IMG/VR virus record: IMGVR_UViG_3300031772_000358 | Coordinates: 1-20,568 of that record | Strand: one strand, 5' to 3' | Source: a virus | Length of the DNA stretch: 20,568 nt | Part shown: positions 13,958 to 20,212 of the stretch, in pieces | Layout: each line of letters starts with the position of its first letter | Position numbering within the stretch: position 1 is the first letter of the stretch | The notes under the pieces: generated by a model | The model's database searches: none | Told to the model about the DNA's origin: nothing | What the model saw: only the letters and a program-made list of their open reading frames with translations | Made by a program: the position numbers and the translations under genes

Positions 13958-15655
13958 TTACACCGCTATCTGACCTCGAAACTTGCCGTGCCGCAGGGCG
14001 TCCGCCATTACGCGCTCAAGGTCGCGTTCGCTGAGAATTGATCCCATGACGTGCATGTGAATCTCATTGATGTAGGTGCCCCCGCCGATACCGACGCCCT
14101 GTCCCAGCGGAATGACGGCCTCCTTGCCGTGTTCACCTAGCAGAGCCAATGTAGGCCGCGTCACGATGCCTCCCGCTGCCATACCAGAGACGCCGAGGTC
14201 TCCTGCAAGGCTGCCTACACCAGAGAGTATCTTCCCGCCAAGGTCTCCCAATGGCCCTAGCAAGTCCTTGATGGCTTCCACAAGCCCCTTCAGTCCTTCA
14301 ATGATTCCATTCTTGATGGCTTCCCCGATACCCGTGGCTGCCTCAAAGATGCCACGAACAACACCCCAGATTCGCCCCGGCAGTCCAGTAAAGAAGCCCA
14401 CGATGTCATCCACGCGGTCAGATACGAAGTTCTTGGTAGCGGTCATAGCATCCTGTAGAGCCGTTCGCACACCGAATCCGTCAGTCGCCAGGGCTACAAT
14501 GGGGGCAAACGGGCCACTCAGGATGACGGCTATCTCAGGCCAGTGTTCCTTGAGGAAGTCCAGGACAGCAGTGAAGGCACCCGTAATCTTGTCCTTGAAG
14601 TCACCCATCTTGTCCTTGACCGCATCCCAGGGAACGAAGCCCTTGAGCATCCCTAGAATCTCATCTATGAAGCCGAGCTTAATGAAGGCCACGATAGACT
14701 TCAGAATATCCTCGGCCAGCTTCTTGATATCGCCCAGCGCAGCCCCCCAGTTGCCGCTGAACACGTCCTTAAAGAACTGGATAATGTCCTTGCCCACCTG
14801 GACGATGGCCTGAAAGTAGGGGATGATATCCTCAATGGCGTCCTTGGCCACCTTCATTGTAGCCACTATCGCAGGGCCATACGTCTCAGACAGGTCCTTG
14901 ATGACGGGGATGACCTCTACCTTAATCCAGTCAGAGAAGCGCATGAAGGCCGGGATGAGGTCGGTAGCTACGAAGTCAGCCAGCTTAGCTATAATGGGAA
15001 GGAGTGCTGTCCCAATTTGTTCCTTCGCTTCCCCCATCTGGATTTTGGCCTTCTCCATTTGCCCAGCCGTAGAGTTGGCATAGGTCTCAGCTTGCCCAGC
15101 GAACTTCCCCTGCAAGGCAGCGAACGCTTCAGCCTCTGTAGCGCCCTCTTCCAGGGTGATGCCCATCTTCTTGAAGACGTTGACATTCTCCTCGGTCACC
15201 TTGCCGAGCAGTTTGGAGGCCTGTTCAAGAGGGATGCCCGCGCCGCGGGCAACGTCTTCGGCCAGGGCGAGACGCCTCATAGCCTCATCTGCATCGCCCG
15301 TCTGGGCCATCAAAAGAGACAGGGATGCCCGCGCATCGTCATCAGAGAAGGCAAGCTTCTGGGCCGCAGTGACTACACCCTCCACCTTGGGGCCATACAC
15401 AGCAAAGGAGGCCCCGGTGTTCTCAATCGCCTTCTTTAGACGTAGCTGGGCAGCCTCATCCTCAGCCGCGGCGTTGGCAGCGTCCATAAGGAAGCCACCC
15501 AAGGATGTAATGCCCTGGGCTACGACAAAGCCACCAGCAATCTTGCTGACATCGCCCAGCGCGGAACCTAGCCCCTTAGCCTTGGTCTCAACACCGCCGA
15601 TGACCTTGGAGGCATCATCCTTACCCGTGATATGGATTACAACATTATTAGCCAT
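13958..15655 (-). CDS. Tail tape measure protein
   Basis: This 565-aa protein sets tail length and threads through the tube. It shows the usual mix: a conserved start (MANNVVIHITGKDDASKVIG), long amphipathic helices, a hydrophobic patch near residues 41-58, central hydrophobic segments, and a C-terminal glycine-rich GMAAGGIVTRPTLALLGEHG (491-510) followed by KEAVIPLG, a very common tape-measure ending. At about 0.15 nm per residue it predicts a tail near 85 nm, short for a siphovirus. No lysozyme or peptidase insertion is visible. The ATG at 15655 lies 1 nt after the chaperone frameshift product's stop, so translation is coupled. Confidence 0.93.
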   Translation of the reverse strand: MANNVVIHITGKDDASKVIGGVETKAKGLGSALGDVSKIAGGFVVAQGITSLGGFLMDAANAAAEDEAAQLRLKKAIENTGASFAVYGPKVEGVVTAAQKLAFSDDDARASLSLLMAQTGDADEAMRRLALAEDVARGAGIPLEQASKLLGKVTEENVNVFKKMGITLEEGATEAEAFAALQGKFAGQAETYANSTAGQMEKAKIQMGEAKEQIGTALLPIIAKLADFVATDLIPAFMRFSDWIKVEVIPVIKDLSETYGPAIVATMKVAKDAIEDIIPYFQAIVQVGKDIIQFFKDVFSGNWGAALGDIKKLAEDILKSIVAFIKLGFIDEILGMLKGFVPWDAVKDKMGDFKDKITGAFTAVLDFLKEHWPEIAVILSGPFAPIVALATDGFGVRTALQDAMTATKNFVSDRVDDIVGFFTGLPGRIWGVVRGIFEAATGIGEAIKNGIIEGLKGLVEAIKDLLGPLGDLGGKILSGVGSLAGDLGVSGMAAGGIVTRPTLALLGEHGKEAVIPLGQGVGIGGGTYINEIHMHVMGSILSERDLERVMADALRHGKFRGQIAV

Positions 15656-15656
15656 G

Positions 15657-16144
15657 TTACTTCTTTTCGGCCAATCTCTCGATAGCTAGCAGGCGTAGCA
15701 TGTTGGTGCTCTCAGCCAGCACTTCGCTGGGGAGCTTATGGAATCTGTCGCAGAGTCCCAATACTACGCGCATCTCGACTACCTCTACCGGGAGCAGCTC
15801 AGGAAGTCCGAGTTGAGCCCAACGCTCTATTTCCCGGGTAAAGGGGCGGATAGAGTCACCTGCGCCTCCATCCACTTCGTAACGATCTCGTTGATGATGA
15901 CCGGATAGACCCGAACTACGCCCTCGTAGTCAGTCGGAATCGCGCCGGCATCGTCTTCCAGGTTCCAGTCAATCAGAATATCCGCCACGAGACGGCATAG
16001 TCCTTCGATGTCCTGAGACACCTGAAGCTTCTGTGCTGCGATGAATACGCTGAGCGGATGGTCCAGAGTAACCCTGGCCTCAGCGCTCTCGTACTCGCCC
16101 TCAAAGACCAATCTGGCCGTGCGGGGCGTCAACTTGTAACTCAT
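15657..16144 (-). CDS. Tail assembly chaperone, long form made by -1 frameshift (G-T type)
   Basis: The 0-frame gene is followed by an overlapping frame (15657-15875) that lies at -1 to it. The canonical slip heptamer C CCT TTA sits at 15845-15839, in phase with the 0-frame codons CCT and TTA (residues 101-102). A -1 slip joins Leu102 to TREIERWAQLGLPELL and runs to TAA at 15657, giving 162 aa. This two-protein design, with a slip site just before the first stop and the pair directly upstream of tape measure, is the hallmark of lambda-type G/GT chaperones that bind tape measure during tail assembly. The downstream frame's own ATG (15875) has no good ribosome site. Confidence 0.82.
15827..16144 (-). 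CDS. Tail assembly chaperone, short form (G type)
   Basis: This 105-aa protein starts at ATG 16144 with AAGGAGGG upstream. The fold is not recognisable from motifs, but size, acidity (DIEGLCRLVADILIDWNLED) and position between tail-tube and tape-measure genes fit the short tail chaperone of siphophages. Its last codons overlap the -1 frame that makes the longer form. The ribosome site begins at the edge of the 42-bp perfect inverted-repeat core (16159-16200), so anything that binds or pairs with the repeat could affect this gene first. Confidence 0.82.
   Translation of the reverse strand: MSYKLTPRTARLVFEGEYESAEARVTLDHPLSVFIAAQKLQVSQDIEGLCRLVADILIDWNLEDDAGAIPTDYEGVVRVYPVIINEIVTKWMEAQVTLSAPLPGK
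15839..15845 (-). promoter_or_regulatory. Programmed -1 ribosomal frameshift site (CCCTTTA)
   Basis: On the minus strand the heptamer reads C CCT TTA, matching X XXY YYZ in the 0 frame of the chaperone gene, three codons before its TAG stop. The -1 frame is open upstream and downstream and leads to TAA at 15657. A GC-rich CCCGGG follows directly. No strong downstream pseudoknot was identified by eye. Confidence 0.8.
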
Positions 16145-16158
16145 GTCTTTGCCCTCCT

Positions 16159-16273
16159 TAGCGAGGCTTTTCTGTCAATCGTGCAATCCGTATCTAGAGA
16201 ACGGTATGACGCCAGATACGTGAACTTTTCTCAGGTCAATTTCTGGATGTAGGCGTAGGGTAATCACGTCGGG
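16159..16273 (-). repeat. 115-bp inverted repeat, right copy
   Basis: This partner of 10138-10252 fills the space between the third tail-tube-type gene (stop at 16277) and the chaperone's ribosome site. The perfect 42-bp core is 16159-16200 and the diverged arm is 16201-16273. On the minus strand the dyad CGTATCT/AGATACG with an 18-nt spacer is complete here. The arm is also an in-frame open continuation after the tail-tube TAG, ending at a TGA at 16177-16175. Confidence 0.95.
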
Positions 16274-16276
16274 ATC

Positions 16277-16684
16277 CTACACGAATACAGGAACCGTCCC
16301 ATCTGCGAGCTTGCCAGAGGCCGTCCACGTGAGTGATCCGTCTGTTCCTCGGCTAACAACGTAGGAACTGAACACGAGGTTCATGACCAGCGTATCCAGC
16401 GCCCCGCCGCCCGGGTAGGTAACGGTTACCTCACGCGGATTACCAACACCGCAATCAAAGAACACGCGGTGAGACAGCGCCTCATTGAACACTCCCTTGA
16501 GCGACAGTTCAGCATCGCCCAGCAGCAGTTGTCGTTCCAGGGCCGCCTTGTCCAGACCGGTCACGTCCCACTCGCCTCTCGAGGTGTTGACCGTGAAGTC
16601 TGTGACATCGTTACTGATGTCCTTCGCAGCCCCGGCGCTGTTGTCTACCTCGATGGCGACCGGAATTCCGCTCAGTTTGCTCAT
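16277..16684 (-). CDS. Tail-tube-type protein, third of three tandem paralogues
   Basis: This 135-aa protein shares with its neighbours the motif DVTGLDKAALERQLLLGDAE (40-59) and RGTDGSLTWTASGKL near the end. Proteins of this kind are single-domain beta structures found where siphophages encode the tail tube. It is about 50% identical by eye to the gene just upstream, so it is a recent duplication. ATG 16684 has AGGGGG upstream. After the TAG stop, 33 codons are open in frame (see findings). Which paralogue is the main tube subunit cannot be told from sequence. Confidence 0.8.
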   Translation of the reverse strand: MSKLSGIPVAIEVDNSAGAAKDISNDVTDFTVNTSRGEWDVTGLDKAALERQLLLGDAELSLKGVFNEALSHRVFFDCGVGNPREVTVTYPGGGALDTLVMNLVFSSYVVSRGTDGSLTWTASGKLADGTVPVFV

Positions 16685-16694
16685 CGGTTACCCC

Positions 16695-17105
16695 CTACGC
16701 AAATGTCGGTAGCGTTCCGCTAGACAACTTGCCGGTGGCCGTCCAGGTCAAAGACCCGTCGGTGCCGCGAGACAGGTTGTAGTTGGAGAACACCATCTCG
16801 CAGATTAGATTCACGAGACCGGCGCCCGGCAGCACGATCGTTACCGTTCGTCCTACCTGTCCTGCCAAGATCGCCAGGTCTGCAAAGACCGTGTGCGACA
16901 AGGCCGGATTGTAGATGCCGTTCAGGCCCAGTTCTGCGTCGCCTAGCAGCAGCAAACGCTCAACGGCGGCCTTGTCAAGGCCCGTGACGTCCTGCTCGCC
17001 ACGCGATGTGTTGATGGTACAGCTGACCACGTCAGGGCCGATGGCCACCGGTGCGCCCGCTGCGTCATCAACTGAGATCGTCAGACCGATTCCACTGGTC
17101 TTCAT
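16695..17105 (-). CDS. Tail-tube-type protein, second of three tandem paralogues
   Basis: This 136-aa protein starts at ATG 17105 behind AAGGAGT. It carries DVTGLDKAAVERLLLLGDAE, ALSHTVFADL and RGTDGSLTWTATGKLSSGTL, each matched closely in the downstream gene (DVTGLDKAALERQLLLGDAE, ALSHRVFFDC, RGTDGSLTWTASGKL). It is soluble, beta-rich and without membrane segments. It lies 10 nt before the next gene and 17 nt after the previous one, in one transcript. It is probably a tube or tube-capping protein; the alternative is a capsid or tail decoration of the same fold. Confidence 0.8.
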   Translation of the reverse strand: MKTSGIGLTISVDDAAGAPVAIGPDVVSCTINTSRGEQDVTGLDKAAVERLLLLGDAELGLNGIYNPALSHTVFADLAILAGQVGRTVTIVLPGAGLVNLICEMVFSNYNLSRGTDGSLTWTATGKLSSGTLPTFA

Positions 17106-17122
17106 TTGACTAACTCCTTACC

Positions 17123-17899
17123 CTACAGGGCAATGCCCCGGATTGCCGCCACAGCAAAGTCGACCGTGGTCGGATAGTTGCTTACCGTTAGCGTGGTCAC
17201 GCGGAGCCACTTCTTCGCCTGGGTGACCGTCTTCGTGATACGCTCGGCGGTCGGGACGGCTGCAATGTCCACGTTGGTGAAGTCAATCAGCGTGGTGTAG
17301 GCGTCAAGTCCCCCGTCGTCATCCGAGTGTTCGATTCGCACTGTTACATCGTCGCCCGCTGCGCCAGTCATGGTGAACATGTGCAGGACGAAGGTAGTAG
17401 GGTCATCGCTGGCAGGATCACTGGCATAACCGCATAGGGTACCGTCCAGCCCAGGAAGGTCTTCGGCGATGACGCTGTGGTACTTCCCTGGAGTCAGCGA
17501 GTAACCGTATTCCAGAGGATATCCGCTGCTCTTGACAGAGATACTGGCCCCGACCAGGGAGCCGTCTGAGCCGCGCGACAGGCCGTAGTTCAACTGCTTG
17601 CCCAGCAGCGACGCGGTTACAGCGCCCAGCAGAACGCCCCTGAAGTAGCTCACGAGCGCGTCCGCGTCGGGCAGATCACTCAGGATGGCGTGTAGCCCCG
17701 GACTGACGGGATCGTAGTAGTTGGCAAATCCGATCTCGCTGTTCTCCAGCAAGAGAATACGTTCCTCTGCGGACTTGTCCAGCCCGGTCACGATCTGTTC
17801 AGCGAAGGTCTTGACCAGGGACTGGATCGCCCCGATATCTCCAGACAGGTCATATCCATCGACGAAAAGACAATCGTCCAATCCCGCTGTTTTAGTCAT
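17123..17899 (-). CDS. Tail-tube-type virion protein, long paralogue (first of three)
   Basis: This 258-aa protein has the same core as the next two (VTGLDKSAEERILLLENSEI, YGLSRGSDGSLVGASISVKS) plus a C-terminal second domain of about 130 residues. That domain (VLHMFTMTGAAGDDVTVRIE, then WLRVTTLTV and FAVAAIRGIAL) looks like an added beta-sandwich. Tail-tube proteins often bear such extra surface domains. The opening DDCLFVDGYDLSGDIGAI is typical of this group in environmental siphophages. ATG 17899 overlaps the preceding 54-aa gene by 8 nt. It could be the major tube subunit, with the short ones at its ends, but this is inference. Confidence 0.8.
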   Translation of the reverse strand: MTKTAGLDDCLFVDGYDLSGDIGAIQSLVKTFAEQIVTGLDKSAEERILLLENSEIGFANYYDPVSPGLHAILSDLPDADALVSYFRGVLLGAVTASLLGKQLNYGLSRGSDGSLVGASISVKSSGYPLEYGYSLTPGKYHSVIAEDLPGLDGTLCGYASDPASDDPTTFVLHMFTMTGAAGDDVTVRIEHSDDDGGLDAYTTLIDFTNVDIAAVPTAERITKTVTQAKKWLRVTTLTVSNYPTTVDFAVAAIRGIAL

Positions 17900-18056
17900 C
17901 GTTCTTTACCTCTTCTACGGGCTCAACATAGCCCTGCTTGATCGCGCTCGAGATGTCCATTAACTTAGGCGGCGTGAATTCCTGTCCTGCCGCGACGTTC
18001 ATGAACACGTTCTTGTTGTTTCTGATGCTGAGGTCTACCAGTGCTCTTACCTTCAT
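17892..18056 (-). CDS. Small hypothetical protein, 54 aa, between tail terminator and tube genes
   Basis: ATG 18056 follows AGGAGA, and TAA at 17892 lies inside the next gene's start (8-nt overlap). The peptide begins MKVRALVDLSIRNNKNVFMN, has a short middle (AAGQEFTPPK), and ends acidic (YVEPVEEVKNDD). There are no membrane segments or known motifs. It resembles the very small, often unannotated tail-region proteins found at this position. Tight packing and a good ribosome site support it as a real gene; the function is unknown. Confidence 0.72.
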   Translation of the reverse strand: MKVRALVDLSIRNNKNVFMNVAAGQEFTPPKLMDISSAIKQGYVEPVEEVKNDD

Positions 18057-18065
18057 CCGAGTCTC

Positions 18066-18515
18066 CTATGCCAGCGGCCAGCAGTCGTTGATGATCAGCG
18101 GGAGAGTAATGTCGACGCTCCTGTACATGAGATGGTCGACCTCGACATACCCGGCCGTGGCTTTCAACTGAGTTCCGCATTCGCCGAAGACATCGATATT
18201 CCTAACACTCGCACCTAGATCAACGTCTCCCGCCAGCATCGTGAAGACCTTGTCGATCGCGTGAGCCAGGATCGTATCTATCTTCTCCGCCGGTTCCTGT
18301 AGCATGTTCGTGTAGAGTCGAATCGTGTAGATGTACACGCCCGTCGCCGCGTTTAGTCCGCTGACTCCTGCCGCAGGCGCAATGCTGTTCAGATATACGC
18401 ACGCGGTCAAGCCACTTCCTGGAGCGCCCTTCGGTTCAACGGCCTTGACCTCGCGAAAGATCGCCATCTTCTTGAGAGCGCTGCGCAGATTGACGAGTGT
18501 GGTTTCTACGGGCAT
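18066..18515 (-). CDS. Tail terminator / tail completion-like protein
   Basis: This 149-aa protein starts at ATG 18515, 1 nt after the upstream stop. N-terminal helix VETTLVNLRSALKKMAIFRE and then beta segments (GVYIYTIRLYTNM, YRSVDITLPLI) with a long helix between (EKIDTILAHAIDKVFTML) fit the alpha/beta layout of tail-terminator proteins that cap the tube and join it to the connector. Order (connector, gp10-like, this gene, tube) is the standard one for siphophages. No single diagnostic motif is present, so the assignment is mainly from synteny and fold pattern. Confidence 0.7.
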   Translation of the reverse strand: MPVETTLVNLRSALKKMAIFREVKAVEPKGAPGSGLTACVYLNSIAPAAGVSGLNAATGVYIYTIRLYTNMLQEPAEKIDTILAHAIDKVFTMLAGDVDLGASVRNIDVFGECGTQLKATAGYVEVDHLMYRSVDITLPLIINDCWPLA

Positions 18516-18516
18516 C

Positions 18517-18933
18517 TTAGTCCAGCTTCCCGATCAGCTTCTTGATCACGCCCTCGGCGATAACTCCGATGTGTTCTACCAGGTACTGGGCTGTCCGGCG
18601 AAAGGACGAATATCCCTTAAAGCGAGTAGTAGCATTGCGACTGCCCACGCCTTCCAACCAGGGACCGTAGACGCACCCGCCGTCGGTGATGAGCGCGTGC
18701 AGATTGCCTTCTACCTTGCCCTGAACATTCTTGCGGTAGTTGCCCACCGAGCCACCCTCGGCGGTACTGACATTAAGATAGACGCCGGCCGGCCGGGGAC
18801 GTAGCATCTCATCCAAGTGCTTCTCGCCTTCCTCTACCGCGGCCTGCATGATGTCGCCCATCGCGTCCTGAACCTTGGCCGAGGGGTTGGTGAAGATCGG
18901 CCCCTTCAGTTCTACGTCGAATGTCACAGCCAC
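18517..18933 (-). CDS. HK97 gp10-like head-tail joining protein
   Basis: This 138-aa protein starts at GTG 18933, overlapping the upstream TAG, with GAGGAG upstream. An N-terminal helix (DAMGDIMQAAVEEGEKHLDE) is followed by a loop (RPRPAGVYLN), a beta region with GNYRKNVQGKVEGNLHALITDGG split across 65-87, and YGPWLEGVGSRN (89-100). A long C-terminal helix follows. Proteins of the HK97 gp10 group show this pattern, with a conserved 'P-W-E-G' type segment near the middle. They act at the head-tail interface during joining. Synteny on both sides agrees. Confidence 0.72.
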   Translation of the reverse strand: MAVTFDVELKGPIFTNPSAKVQDAMGDIMQAAVEEGEKHLDEMLRPRPAGVYLNVSTAEGGSVGNYRKNVQGKVEGNLHALITDGGCVYGPWLEGVGSRNATTRFKGYSSFRRTAQYLVEHIGVIAEGVIKKLIGKLD

Positions 18934-19976
18934 TAGATACTCCTCGGTCCTCGTGTGCGCTTGTAAGCATCCTCGGCCCGCTTGCGTACATCGGCGATGC
19001 CCTTGCCGGATATCTCCCGGACTGCTTCTCCCTGTCCTACCGTAAGAGCCATGTGACCCTTCTCCTGTGCCAGAGCGTAGAGGGTCTCGGCCAGGCAGAG
19101 TTCACTGATAAGTCCGGGTGCGACATTCTTGCTGATAAGAGTCGTATCCACGTGAGCAATCGCCACGGTTCCTACCGCACCGCGCTGAACCGTCAGTGTC
19201 CGAGGCGCATAGACCAGGGCATCATCGAGATGTACCGCGAGCGCAGAACCGTCGTATGCTCGCTTCACGCCCAAGACATCGCCCACGATGCCCTCGACCA
19301 GCATTCTCTCCGCGTCGATGGTGATAACCTCGCCCTGACAGATGAGCGTACCGTCATCAACAGTGATCGCGATCACTGCCTCGTCTGCGGCGATATCGCC
19401 TACCATATCAACGGCCACTCCTGTTGACAACAGGGTCTTCTCGTTGACAATCATGCGTTCATCCTCGATAAGGATCAGATCGCCCACGCCGATAAGAGAG
19501 GAATCGCTCACGTCGAGCGCCGTGGCGGCATCATCATAGTCATCGGCCAGGGCACCGGCTGCAACGGAGTTCTCGCAGAATCCCCAGCGTCCAGTCACTT
19601 CGATGGCTCGTTGCGAGGTAGGACCGGATTGCCAGTATGCGCTGGATGATAGGTCAATCTCGATGCGGTTATAGGGAGGCCCGTAGTTGACAGGCTCTTT
19701 AAAGTAGTCAGCAGCCAGGATGATGGCGCCACCGCTCACCAGCAAGGTGACCTCAATCAAATCCTCCCCAAGCCAGTAGCGATAGTTGACAGGACCTTCA
19801 GAACTGGGATAAGGGAAATACTTGAGCGCCGTCAGAGGGTAAAAGATACGGTTGAAGACACGCTCGAGTTCTCTTGAGGTTGATTCGAGGAGACGATCAA
19901 TGGAAGGATGTTCGTCGGGGCCGTTTATTTGGGCAGCCCTTTTGACTGCCTCTCGGGTGGAATACCAGAGTCCCAT
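18933..19976 (-). CDS. Head-tail connector protein with an internal beta-repeat insertion
   Basis: This 347-aa protein sits where gp6-type connectors occur. Residues 1-60 are helical (STREAVKRAAQ, IDRLLESTSRELERVFNRIF), then a beta region. Residues 160-276 hold repeated units: IGVGDLILIEDERMIV (162-177) matches ICQGEVITIDAERMLV (212-227), and LGVKRAYDGSALAVH (235-249) matches LTVQRGAVGTVAIAH (261-275). The C-terminal 70 residues are helical again (LAETLYALAQEKGH). It is therefore far longer than the usual 100-200-aa connector because of this insertion. ATG 19976 has GAGGA 6 nt upstream. The connector call is by position and N-terminal pattern; the insert's role is unknown. Confidence 0.75.
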   Translation of the reverse strand: MGLWYSTREAVKRAAQINGPDEHPSIDRLLESTSRELERVFNRIFYPLTALKYFPYPSSEGPVNYRYWLGEDLIEVTLLVSGGAIILAADYFKEPVNYGPPYNRIEIDLSSSAYWQSGPTSQRAIEVTGRWGFCENSVAAGALADDYDDAATALDVSDSSLIGVGDLILIEDERMIVNEKTLLSTGVAVDMVGDIAADEAVIAITVDDGTLICQGEVITIDAERMLVEGIVGDVLGVKRAYDGSALAVHLDDALVYAPRTLTVQRGAVGTVAIAHVDTTLISKNVAPGLISELCLAETLYALAQEKGHMALTVGQGEAVREISGKGIADVRKRAEDAYKRTRGPRSI

Positions 19977-20031
19977 ATCGCTTCCTCAGCTTTCAAAGGA
20001 GGCGGGGACAGCACATAGGGAGGAGGGTCAC

Positions 20032-20211
20032 CTATGCGCCGTCACCCCCCGTCTGACCCGTCGTTTTGAATGGACAGAATGGACAGTAAATGATACCTCT
20101 CGCCTGCTTGATCGGCTCCCCGCAAATAGGGCAAGCCACAGGTGGCTGCCGCTTGTCTTCAGCAGCCATCTGCTTTGCTTCCTTGAGGATCGAGAGGAAT
20201 TGGTAGCTCAT
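20032..20211 (-). CDS. Zinc-ribbon peptide, 59 aa
   Basis: ATG 20211 lies one base after the LamG gene's TAA, so translation is coupled; TAG ends it at 20032. After an N-terminal helix (MSYQFLSILKEAKQMAAEDK) come two CxxC knuckles: Cys27/Cys30 (CPICG) and Cys43/Cys46 (YCPFC), separated by 12 residues, which make a rubredoxin-like zinc ribbon. The C-terminus is Gly-rich (TTGQTGGDGA). Small zinc-ribbon proteins near the connector are frequent in siphophages with no fixed function. The cysteine pattern makes this a real gene. Confidence 0.82.
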   Translation of the reverse strand: MSYQFLSILKEAKQMAAEDKRQPPVACPICGEPIKQARGIIYCPFCPFKTTGQTGGDGA

Positions 20212-20212
20212 G

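Noticed and set aside
14076-14813. 245-codon plus-strand ORF opposite the tape measure gene
   Set aside because: Its Pro/Ser-rich low-complexity composition is the antisense shadow of a helical, Lys/Ala/Gly-rich protein; no ribosome site or domain.
10138-16273. Diversity-generating retroelement (template and variable repeats)
   Set aside because: The repeat pair has a conserved core and a diverged arm, but differences are not limited to adenines in either copy, the copies are inverted, and no reverse transcriptase is encoded.
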